Positions 50,430 through 56,676 of a stretch of 56,676 bases of DNA are shown here, piece by piece. The first letter of the stretch is position 1; each line of letters starts with the position of its first letter. Origin of the DNA: Oscillospiraceae bacterium (GTDB lineage: Bacteria; Bacillota; Clostridia; Oscillospirales; Acutalibacteraceae). The stretch spans positions 78,132-134,807 of the forward strand of contig SVPZ01000001.1 in NCBI GenBank assembly GCA_015065605.1, written 5' to 3'. Under the pieces are notes generated by a model. That model was given only the letters and a program-made list of their open reading frames with translations. It was not told the origin of the DNA and did not search any database. Both the position numbers and the translations under genes were made by a program.

Positions 50430-52133
50430 TTGAGAATTAGTGATGCAGAAAAGGTAACGGGGCTTACCGCTAAGGCCATACGTCTTTACGAAGAAAAGGG
50501 TCTTATCAGTGTTGAACGTCAGGAAAATTCCTACCGTGATTATAATGATGAAACGATATTGCGTTTAAAACAAATTAAACTTTTCAGAGATTTGGGAATT
50601 GGTATCAATGAAATAATTTTGTGTTTTAACGGTGTTGTTTCAAAGGAAGAACTGATAGAAAAGCGTAAGGCTGAACTTGAAAGCGAAAGTCTTGAAAATA
50701 AAGAAAAATACGAACAATGTATAAACCTTCTTGATGAAATTTGCCTTAATGACACTATTGATAATAGGGTAATAGTTATTGATGAAAGCAATACTGTTCT
50801 TGGTATTGATATAGGCACTACTACCATTAGCGCTGTTGTTATTAATATTGATAAAAATTGCGTAATAGAGTCCTATACGATTGCAAATAATTCCAGAGTG
50901 AAAACCGACGGTGATTTAGCCCAGTATGATACCGAGTGGATTTTAGAAAAGGCAAAACGTGTTGTTGATTATCTTATAAAGGCGTACCCTTCAACTAAAT
51001 CTATAGGTGTTACCGGACAAATGCACGGTGTATTGTACGTTGATAAAGACGGCAACTCTGTTTCAAATCTTTATAACTGGCAGGATGGCAGAGGCAACAG
51101 AATTGCTGAGAGCGGAAAAACCTACTGTGAGGAAATTAAAGAAAAAACAGGATATAACGTGTTTACGGGCTACGGATTTTCTACGCTTTATTATAACGAG
51201 CAAAACGGCTTGGCTCCAAGGGATGCCTATTCTTTCTGCACCATAATGGATTACGTTGCTATGAAATTGTCAGGAGTTAAACTTCCCGTTATACATCCTA
51301 CCGATGCAGCAAGTTTCGGACTTTATGATATTAAAAATAATTGCTTCGATAAAAAAGCAATAGAAAAACTCGGACTTTCTTATTTAACGCTTCCTTTACT
51401 TGCCTTAAATGATGAAAATACGGGTAGTTTAAACGGTGTTCCCGTTGGTAGCGCAATAGGTGATAATCAGGCTTCTTTTTTCGGAAGTGTTAAAAATAAC
51501 GATAATACGATGCTTTTAAACTTTGGTACGGGCAGTCAGATTTCCGTGGTTATCGATAGTTTAAAGGAAGTAGATAAAAGTTTAGAAATAAGACCGTATA
51601 TGTTTGGCAAATATCTGCTTTGCGGTTCTGCGCTTTGCGGAGGAAGAGCCTACTCAATTTTGGAAAATTTCTTCCATAGTTATGCTGAAAGTATCATTAA
51701 GAACGTACCGAGCCAATATGAAGTAATGAATAATTTGGCTCTTAGTGCTTATGAAAAAAAGGAAAAACTTGACGTTTGCACTAAATTTTGCGGTATGAGA
51801 AGTCAACCTGATATAAGGGGCAGTATAACGGGTATCGGAGAAAATAATTTTACTCCCCATAACCTTGTTTTAGGGGTGCTTGACGGAATGGCTTCGGAAC
51901 TTAAGGAATACTATCTTCTTATGAATGTCGATACCGTAGAAAGCGTTGTTGCTTCCGGTAATGCCGTTCAAAAGAACAAGGTTCTTGTTAATCTTTTACG
52001 CGATAATTTTAAAATGGACGTTGCGCTTACGGGTAACAGTGAAGAAGCGTCAATCGGCGCCGCTCTGTTTACCGCCCTTAAGAATGAAATTATAAACGAA
52101 AAACAGGTAAGTGAAATTATAGTTTATAAATAA
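50430..52133 (+). CDS. MerR DNA-binding domain fused to an FGGY-family carbohydrate kinase
   Basis: A 567-residue fusion. Residues about 1-70 are a MerR winged HTH (ISDAEKVTGLTAKAIRLYEE, then YRDYNDETILRLKQIKLFRD); about 75-112 is a charged helical linker that resembles the MerR dimerisation coiled coil; from residue 123 an intact FGGY kinase follows: VLGIDIGTTTISAVV (phosphate loop), GVTGQMHGVLY, AIGDNQASFFGS, LNFGTGSQIS and SVVASGNAVQKNK. The kinase part most resembles sedoheptulokinase or rhamnulokinase-type FGGY enzymes. Sugar binding by the kinase domain may signal to the HTH. Start taken at TTG 50430 because GAGGTGA at 50418-50424 fits it; GTG 50421 would place the site inside the gene. 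Confidence 0.85.
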   Translation: MRISDAEKVTGLTAKAIRLYEEKGLISVERQENSYRDYNDETILRLKQIKLFRDLGIGINEIILCFNGVVSKEELIEKRKAELESESLENKEKYEQCINLLDEICLNDTIDNRVIVIDESNTVLGIDIGTTTISAVVINIDKNCVIESYTIANNSRVKTDGDLAQYDTEWILEKAKRVVDYLIKAYPSTKSIGVTGQMHGVLYVDKDGNSVSNLYNWQDGRGNRIAESGKTYCEEIKEKTGYNVFTGYGFSTLYYNEQNGLAPRDAYSFCTIMDYVAMKLSGVKLPVIHPTDAASFGLYDIKNNCFDKKAIEKLGLSYLTLPLLALNDENTGSLNGVPVGSAIGDNQASFFGSVKNNDNTMLLNFGTGSQISVVIDSLKEVDKSLEIRPYMFGKYLLCGSALCGGRAYSILENFFHSYAESIIKNVPSQYEVMNNLALSAYEKKEKLDVCTKFCGMRSQPDIRGSITGIGENNFTPHNLVLGVLDGMASELKEYYLLMNVDTVESVVASGNAVQKNKVLVNLLRDNFKMDVALTGNSEEASIGAALFTALKNEIINEKQVSEIIVYK

Positions 52134-52145
52134 GAGGTGTTTTTT

Positions 52146-54053
52146 ATGAAGGTGTTGTCATTCGGTGAAATACTATGGGATATTTATGATGATAAAAGCG
52201 TTATAGGCGGAGCGCCCTTTAATTTTGCCGCTCACTGTGTTAAAAACGGGGGAGAAGCCTATCTTTTGTCTGCAGTAGGAAAAGACACGCTTGCTGATGA
52301 AACCTTATCGGAAATAAAAAATAAAGGGGTCGGCGATAAATTTATAACCGTGACGGATAAGGAAACGGGAAAATGTCTTGTTACTTTAGATGAGGACTCT
52401 ATTCCGTCGTATAACCTTTTAAGCGACGTAGCCTATGATTATATAAATACCGAAAACGTAAACGCCTTTGATTTTGACCTTTTATATTTCGGAACTTTGT
52501 CCCTGAGAAGTGAACATAATTTTAACGCATTATCTTCTTTGGTTAAAAATCAAAAGTTTGATGAAATATTTGTTGACCTTAATATAAGAAAACCTTTTTC
52601 AAGTGAAAAGGCGGTTGTTTTCGGCGTGGAAAATGCAACAATACTAAAGGTCAGCGATGAAGAACTGGATTTTGTTAATAAAATTCTTTTTGGCGGCAGC
52701 CTTTCTGTAGAGGAATCGCTTGAAAGATTTGCTGACACGTATAAAAATATTAAGGTCATAATTATAACCCTTGGCGCTAAGGGAGTTATTGCCTATGAAA
52801 GAAGCAGTAATAAAACCGTAAGATTATACGGTAAAAAAGTGGAAGCGGTATCTACTGTCGGCGCAGGGGACAGTTTTTCAGCCGCCTTTATCTGTAATTA
52901 TCTTTTGACGGGCGATATGTATTCTTCCTTGGAACTTGCCGTAAGAATCAGCGCTTTCGTTGTCACCAACGCCGAGGCAATTCCCGATTACGACCCCGAA
53001 GAAATAAGAATTAAACCCTATGAATTGAATAAATATTTAACCGAAAACGATGAACTAAAATTAAGCCGACTTTTTACAAGCGGTATGGTTTTGCAGGCTA
53101 ATAAGGAAATTCGAATATTTGGCGAGGGTAAGGGCGAAATTGAGGTCGAACTTAACGGACTTAAGGGTGCTGCTCACAGTAACGGTGAAAAATGGCTTAT
53201 AACCCTTCCTGCCTTAAATTACGGTGGCCCTTATGAATTAAGGGTTAAACTAAATTCAAAAGAAACGGTTTTTGAAGACGTATGGATTGGCGACGTTTAT
53301 CTTGTTGCAGGACAGTCAAATATCCGTTATAATCTCCGTCATGCAGGCGTTGACCAAAAAACCTATAAGGAAAGTGAACAACTTCGTATTTTTGGTACTA
53401 ATGAAGACGATATCAGCGCCTTTACCTTTGATGAAGGCTGGTGCTCACTTAAAAAGTCTAATGCTCCGCGTTTTTCTGCCGTCGGTTATTATATGGGCCT
53501 TGAATTAGTCGAAAAAACCGATAATAAAGTGGGTCTTATAGTTTGTTCACAGGGAGCAGGGGTGCTTCAGGCATTTTTGCCTAAGGGTTATTTGGATGAT
53601 ACCGATTGCTTTATTCCCGATGAGGAAAGATGTGAAGGTTATACCAATCCTTTGTACGTATGGAATAAGGACGGTTATCTTTATAACGAAAAATTTGCCA
53701 AAATGATACCCTTTAACGTTAAAGCGGCAGTTTGGTATCAGGGGGAGAGCAATACCACCGGTAAAGACTATACTATTTACGATAAACTTCTTGAAAAGTT
53801 TATTGAAAAATGGCGAATAGATTTAATGGATGAAAATTTACCCTTTATAATCGTTCAGCTCGCTGATTATAAAACCGGCAGTCGCGAAGGCTGGACTGTG
53901 CTTCAGCAAAAACAGGCTCAGGCAGCCGAAAAAATTGATAACGCTTATCTTGTTAAATGCGCCGATATTTGCGAGGATAACGATATTCATCCGCCTACAA
54001 AAAATCTGCTGGGCAAAAGACTTGCCGATAAATTAACCGAAATTTTTGAATAA
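52146..54053 (+). CDS. PfkB-family sugar kinase fused to a sialate O-acetylesterase-type SGNH domain
   Basis: A 635-residue bifunctional protein. Residues about 1-293 are a ribokinase/fructokinase: FGEILWDIYDDKSVIGGAPFN at the N-terminus, STVGAGDSFSAAF with catalytic Asp in the anion hole near residue 240. From about 306 the sequence becomes a sialate O-acetylesterase (SASA-type SGNH) domain: LFTSGMVLQANKEIRIFGEG, VYLVAGQSNIRY with Ser391, AVWYQGESNTTGKDY, and DIHPPTKNLLGKRLADKL with His615. AGAGGTG before ATG 52146 sets the start. It is 12 bases after the MerR-FGGY gene, so one transcript would give two sugar kinases and an esterase. No signal peptide. Confidence 0.87.
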   Translation: MKVLSFGEILWDIYDDKSVIGGAPFNFAAHCVKNGGEAYLLSAVGKDTLADETLSEIKNKGVGDKFITVTDKETGKCLVTLDEDSIPSYNLLSDVAYDYINTENVNAFDFDLLYFGTLSLRSEHNFNALSSLVKNQKFDEIFVDLNIRKPFSSEKAVVFGVENATILKVSDEELDFVNKILFGGSLSVEESLERFADTYKNIKVIIITLGAKGVIAYERSSNKTVRLYGKKVEAVSTVGAGDSFSAAFICNYLLTGDMYSSLELAVRISAFVVTNAEAIPDYDPEEIRIKPYELNKYLTENDELKLSRLFTSGMVLQANKEIRIFGEGKGEIEVELNGLKGAAHSNGEKWLITLPALNYGGPYELRVKLNSKETVFEDVWIGDVYLVAGQSNIRYNLRHAGVDQKTYKESEQLRIFGTNEDDISAFTFDEGWCSLKKSNAPRFSAVGYYMGLELVEKTDNKVGLIVCSQGAGVLQAFLPKGYLDDTDCFIPDEERCEGYTNPLYVWNKDGYLYNEKFAKMIPFNVKAAVWYQGESNTTGKDYTIYDKLLEKFIEKWRIDLMDENLPFIIVQLADYKTGSREGWTVLQQKQAQAAEKIDNAYLVKCADICEDNDIHPPTKNLLGKRLADKLTEIFE

Positions 54054-54058
54054 ATTAA

Positions 54059-54087
54059 GAGCGTTGCTACCTGCAACGCTCGTTTTT
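54059..54087. terminator. Bidirectional terminator
   Basis: GAGCGTTGC / GCAACGCTC (54059-54081), then GTTTTT; shared by the fusion operon and the convergent nuclease gene. Confidence 0.85.
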
Positions 54088-54844
54088 ATAGTTCTAGTTC
54101 TAATTTTAATCCGTAGTGGTCAGAAGGGAATTTGCCGTCAAAGGTTTTGTCAAGTAACTTATAGGTTTTTGCCTTTACATTATCGTTTATGAAGCAATAA
54201 TCGATGTGCATACCGTTAACGTTTTTTTCGTAATAGCCGTGATAGGTAATTCCGCTGTAATTTTCGGTAACGGTGTTTACGTCGGTAAAATATTTTGTCA
54301 TTTGCTTATAACCTTTAGTGTCGGGGGTCATATTAAAGTCACCCGTAATAAAAATGGGAAGATTTTTGAAATCATTACTGTGTTTTTTTATAAGGTCGGC
54401 GCTTTTGACCTGACAGTTATCACCAAAACCGAAATGGGTATTGATAAATAAAAATTCTTTGTTGCTAACCTTTTCTTTAAGAAGAACAAAGCAACACATT
54501 CTGTGGCAGTCGTAAACCTCGTCCCAACCCTTAGACTGAACGTTCGGGGTATCCGAATACCAGAAATATCCGCTTTTTATAAGAGTAAATTTATCCCTTT
54601 TCCAAAAAATAGGAGAAGCTTCAATATCGGGCGCTTCGGCTCTGTATTTTAAAAACATATCGTAGTCTTTAAGTAAATTTTCTTTTAATGCATCTTCCCA
54701 ATGAGGACGCACTTCCTGAAGTCCTATAACGTCAGCGTTTTCTTCTTTTAAAATACCGAAAATGCGTGGAATACGTTCAAGAACAGAATGTCCGTTTTTG
54801 TCGTTGCAATGTCTTATATTAAAACTTATTACAGAAATATCCAT
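54086..54844 (-). CDS. Endonuclease/exonuclease/phosphatase-fold protein
   Basis: A 252-residue DNase I-like metalloenzyme. SFNIRHCNDKNG (Asn), VIGLQEVRPHW (Glu), FINTHFG (His), ITGDFNMTPD (Asp-Asn) and PSDHYGLKLEL (Asp-His) are the complete set of fold motifs. The family includes DNA repair nucleases, sphingomyelinases and sugar phosphatases; compact cytoplasmic forms like this are most often of unknown substrate. GAGGTG selects ATG 54844 over GTG 54853. Divergent from the SPFH gene. Confidence 0.85.
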   Translation of the reverse strand: MDISVISFNIRHCNDKNGHSVLERIPRIFGILKEENADVIGLQEVRPHWEDALKENLLKDYDMFLKYRAEAPDIEASPIFWKRDKFTLIKSGYFWYSDTPNVQSKGWDEVYDCHRMCCFVLLKEKVSNKEFLFINTHFGFGDNCQVKSADLIKKHSNDFKNLPIFITGDFNMTPDTKGYKQMTKYFTDVNTVTENYSGITYHGYYEKNVNGMHIDYCFINDNVKAKTYKLLDKTFDGKFPSDHYGLKLELEL

Positions 54845-54862
54845 AAAAAACACCTCGTACTA

Positions 54863-54891
54863 ATTCTAAACTTTAGGTCGCTTTTTGTCAA
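54863..54891 (-). promoter_or_regulatory. Promoter of the nuclease-fold gene
   Basis: Minus strand TTGACA (54891-54886), 17 bases, TAGAAT (54868-54863). Confidence 0.7.
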
Positions 54892-54911
54892 CAGTATAGC
54901 GTAAAAATTTA

Positions 54912-54940
54912 TGGACAAAATAATATTGCTGTGATATAAT
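54912..54940 (+). promoter_or_regulatory. Promoter of the SPFH gene
   Basis: TGGACA (54912-54917), 17 bases, TATAAT (54935-54940); AAGGAGG follows before ATG 54970. Confidence 0.7.
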
Positions 54941-54969
54941 AAAAACATAAAATTTAAGGAGGTTTTTAT

Positions 54970-55914
54970 ATGCCCTATTTAATTGGATTATTTGTGTTTG
55001 GTGTTCTTATTTTAATCTTTTGTTTAAAGATTGTACCTCAGGCTCACGAATATGTAATTGAGCTTTTAGGTAAGTACAGAACTACTTGGTCTGCAGGTAT
55101 TCATTTCAAAATTCCTTTTATTGAAAGAATTGCTAAACGTGTTACCTTAAAGGAACAGGTTCTTGACTCTCCTCCTCAACCCGTTATTACTAAAGATAAC
55201 GTAACTATGCAGATTGATACCGTTATTTATTACGCTATTTATGATGCTAAACTTTATGCTTACGGTGCAGTTAATCCTATTTCCGCTCTGGCTAATCTTG
55301 CTGCTACTACTCTTAGAAATTTGGTCGGTGAATTAGAACTTGACGGTACCCTTACTTCCCGTGATACCATTAATGCCAAAATGACCGAAATTCTTGATGA
55401 GGCTACTGATAAGTGGGGAATAAAGGTTCATAGAGTTGAACTTAAGAATATTATTCCTCCCGCTGAAATTCAGAATGCAATGGAAAAGCAGATGAAGGCA
55501 GAACGTGACAGACGTGAAACTCTATTACAGGCTGAGGGTCATAAGGCTGCCGCTGTTACAAGAGCCGAAGGTGAAAAACAGGCGATGATTCTTGCCGCAG
55601 AAGGTGAGAGAGATGCCAGAATTGCTAGAGCCGAAGGTGAAGCAAAGGCTATTTATCTTGCTAAAAAAGCAGAAGCAGACGGACTTGCCGCTTTAAAAGA
55701 AGCAGGCGTTGACGGTGCTGTGTTAGAACTCAAAAAATATGAAGCCCTTGTTTCAATGAGCAACGGCAGAGCATCAAAAATTATCGTGCCCACCGATGCC
55801 GTTAATATGACCAAATCAAACGTTATATTCTCAGAAACTACGGGTTTGGGCGATACCACTCCCGAAGCGACTGACCCCGAAAAACCTAAAAAGCCAGACC
55901 CTTGCTGTGATTAA
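54970..55914 (+). CDS. SPFH/band 7 (stomatin-like) membrane scaffold protein
   Basis: A 314-residue protein with one N-terminal membrane helix (YLIGLFVFGVLILIFCLKIV), a band 7 domain (about 25-190, with RVTLKEQVLDSPPQPVITKD and LDGTLTSRDTIN) and a long Ala/Glu-rich coiled coil (about 190-265, repeats of the AEGE type). The tail ends PEKPKKPDPCCD, with two terminal Cys. SPFH proteins form large rings that organise membrane microdomains. No NfeD partner gene is adjacent. The unusual Cys pair may be lipidated or form disulfides, which is speculation. Confidence 0.92.
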   Translation: MPYLIGLFVFGVLILIFCLKIVPQAHEYVIELLGKYRTTWSAGIHFKIPFIERIAKRVTLKEQVLDSPPQPVITKDNVTMQIDTVIYYAIYDAKLYAYGAVNPISALANLAATTLRNLVGELELDGTLTSRDTINAKMTEILDEATDKWGIKVHRVELKNIIPPAEIQNAMEKQMKAERDRRETLLQAEGHKAAAVTRAEGEKQAMILAAEGERDARIARAEGEAKAIYLAKKAEADGLAALKEAGVDGAVLELKKYEALVSMSNGRASKIIVPTDAVNMTKSNVIFSETTGLGDTTPEATDPEKPKKPDPCCD

Positions 55915-55940
55915 AAAAACTCCCTTCGGGGAGTTTTTTT
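55914..55940 (+). terminator. Intrinsic terminator of the SPFH gene
   Basis: AAAAAACTCCC-TTCG-GGGAGTTTTTT tetraloop hairpin (55914-55939). Confidence 0.9.
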
Positions 55941-55942
55941 AA

Positions 55943-56054
55943 TCTAGGGTCTAGGATTTAGGGTCTAGGATTTAGGGTCTAGGGTCTAGGGTCTAGGGTC
56001 TAGGATTTAGGGTCTAGGGTCTAGGATTTAGGGTCTAGGATTTAGGATTTAGGG
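55943..56054 (+). repeat. Sixteen-unit heptamer tandem repeat (TCTAGGG/TTTAGGA types)
   Basis: 112 bases made of exactly 16 seven-base units. Seen as AGG-N-T-N-T, only two kinds occur: AGGGTCT and AGGATTT, with the fourth and sixth bases always changing together (G with C, A with T). The array starts two bases after the SPFH terminator. It is non-coding and too regular to be chance. Confidence 0.95.
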
Positions 56055-56109
56055 GATTATCAATTAAGATTTGTGTTACCAAAACGGGATGACGGTTGCC
56101 GACATCCTG

Positions 56110-56217
56110 ACAATCCCTCAGTCACTTTCGTGACAGCTCCCTTTACACAAAGGAGCCTTTATTTTGCCCTCCTTGTGCAAAGGAGGGGGGACCGACGTAT
56201 GTCGGTGGGAGGATTGT
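56110..56217. repeat. Palindromic intergenic element with ACAATCC/GGATTGT ends
   Basis: Bounded by ACAATCC (56110-56116) and GGATTGT (56211-56217). Inside are hairpins 56121-56134 (GTCAC-TTTC-GTGAC), 56136-56156 (GCTCC..GGAGC), 56167-56187 (CCCTCCTT..AAGGAGGG) and 56191-56206 (ACCGAC-GTAT-GTCGGT). Repeats of this style are common between genes in gut Clostridia (recollection, not searched). Confidence 0.65.
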
Positions 56218-56245
56218 TTTCTCTTCGGGCAACCGAGGACGTTTG

Positions 56246-56309
56246 CCCCTACAAAGTAGCCGTAGAGATTTGTTGGTATTTTGTAGGGGTCGATGCCCTT
56301 CATCGACCC
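56246..56309. repeat. Second palindromic intergenic element
   Basis: CCCCTACAAA (56246-56255) inverted as TTTGTAGGGG (56280-56289), adjoining the hairpin GGGTCGATG / CATCGACCC (56287-56309). No coding sense; short open frames across it are shadows of the repeats. Confidence 0.6.
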
Positions 56310-56322
56310 GTTTGATGCACAT

Positions 56323-56367
56323 TGTCCCTATGTTTGTCCCTATGTTTGTCCCTATGTTTGTCCCTAT
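56323..56367 (+). repeat. 12-bp tandem repeat, 3.75 copies
   Basis: TGTCCCTATGTT repeated at 56323, 56335, 56347 and (nine bases) 56359. On the minus strand it would encode Gly-Thr-Asn-Ile repeats, but no gene context supports translation. Confidence 0.9.
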
Positions 56368-56512
56368 CAAAACCCGCATAAATAAAGGCTTTTTTAAGTT
56401 ATGGAAACAATGGAAACAATGTTTCTATAAAAGATTTATTTTTAAAAAAATATATTATTTTTATTTATTGATTTATAAATATACAATGCATTGTTGCTTT
56501 GTTGCCATTGTC
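56368..56512. other. AT-rich non-coding stretch
   Basis: Very AT-rich (ATAAATAAAGGC, then long A/T runs to 56475) with GGAAACAATGGAAACAAT, a 9-bp direct repeat, at about 56402-56419. No gene, tRNA or clear terminator seen. Confidence 0.5.
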
Positions 56513-56676
56513 CTATAATTTTATCCATCCTCGTACTTTACCATAATTCTCAATATATATCGGATTATTACTCCTCTCCCATCCGTCCATTTGTTGCATT
56601 ATAAGTCCTATTTCGGTGCTGTCTTTACGGGTGGGGTGGGTGTATTTTTCTTTTAGCGCGTTTTCCCAAATGGAAA
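56513..56676 (-). CDS. C-terminal end of a probable VapE-type (virulence-associated E) protein; start outside window
   Basis: Fifty-three codons and a TAG stop (56513-56515) are readable on the minus strand, continuing past the window edge. The sequence IWENALKEKYTHPTRKDS, EIGLIMQQMDGWER and YGKVRGWIKL has the order seen at the end of phage and plasmid VapE-type primase/helicase proteins: a short helix pair, I-x-x-IM-x-x-x-GWE, and a final YG-x-x-R-x-(W/Y). VapE genes belong to prophages and integrative elements, which agrees with the repeat-rich flank. The call rests on a short piece and may be wrong at family level; that it is coding is more certain. Confidence 0.5.
   Translation of the reverse strand, partial: SIWENALKEKYTHPTRKDSTEIGLIMQQMDGWERSNNPIYIENYGKVRGWIKL

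Noticed and set aside
55943-56054. True telomere repeat
   Set aside because: Units resemble TTTAGGG but are mixed with TCTAGGG, lie within a bacterial gene region and are followed by more sequence.
56118-56379. Small minus-strand proteins with GTNIG repeats
   Set aside because: They translate the 12-bp tandem repeat and palindromes; overlapping frames exist on both strands and none has a ribosome site.
1-56676. tRNA or rRNA genes and metabolite riboswitches
   Set aside because: No tRNA-like cloverleaf with CCA end, rRNA stretch or recognisable aptamer core was found by eye; the long leaders before 12968, 30390 and 41510 show promoters and operators only.

Overview
The window looks like chromosomal DNA of an anaerobic, AT-rich, endospore-lineage Firmicute (Clostridia, probably a gut Oscillospirales/Christensenellales-type bacterium). 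Reasons visible here: AT-rich sequence with strong AGGAGG-type ribosome binding sites and some TTG/GTG starts; a glycyl radical enzyme with its activase; type I dockerins; fragments of the sporulation protease gene spoIVB; and many AraC-type regulators paired with glycan genes. The species cannot be named from the sequence alone.

Layout. 1-1641: end of an amidohydrolase/deacetylase-family gene and a quinone oxidoreductase. 1642-3986: a small accessory island (XRE repressor, a gene with an internal stop, two lipoproteins, a small membrane protein) lying between two direct-repeat copies of a spoIVB 3' fragment. 3968-7972: AraC regulator divergent from a glycyl radical enzyme/activase operon. 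7989-12830: GH2 beta-galactosidase, its divergent AraC regulator and a second, convergent AraC regulator. 12968-19823: pectin-type block with a GH28-SGNH fusion, an RpiB/LacAB-type isomerase, two cytoplasmic SGNH hydrolases and a GH78 rhamnosidase; a seven-hairpin MITE-like element sits just ahead of the isomerase. 19841-21477: SDR and HAD phosphatase. 21577-34431: five paralogous DUF4886-type SGNH hydrolase genes (six SGNH domains), one cytoplasmic, two membrane-anchored and two carrying dockerins and beta-helix regions, ending at an AraC regulator; a deleted copy of that regulator lies inside the array. 34552-38275: fucI-fucU-esterase-fucA operon. 38312-40713: sfsA, an esterase and a polysaccharide deacetylase. 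40712-50379: housekeeping genes (tcdA, copA, cysK-luxS, an LTA-synthase-type sulfatase, a siroheme protein and an iron-type ABC transporter). 50381-54087: MerR-FGGY kinase fusion and PfkB-acetylesterase fusion. 54086-55940: a nuclease/phosphatase and an SPFH protein. 55943-56676: heptamer tandem repeat, palindromic intergenic elements, a 12-bp repeat and the C-terminal end of a probable VapE-type gene, which suggests the edge of a mobile element.

How it fits together (inference). GH28, GH78, GH2, a CE4 deacetylase, several alpha/beta esterases and ten SGNH domains in nine genes point to breakdown of a heavily acylated, rhamnose-, galactose- and fucose-bearing polysaccharide such as rhamnogalacturonan. 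Secreted and dockerin-bearing esterases would act outside the cell; GH2, GH78 and the leaderless SGNH proteins would act on imported oligomers; FucI/FucU/FucA would process the 6-deoxy sugar. No sugar transporter is present in the window. The fuc operon has no kinase of its own; the MerR-FGGY fusion is the only FGGY kinase seen. The most unusual items are the duplicated SGNH/dockerin array with its shared AraC operator, the two kinase fusions, the multi-hairpin element, and the spoIVB-derived direct repeats.
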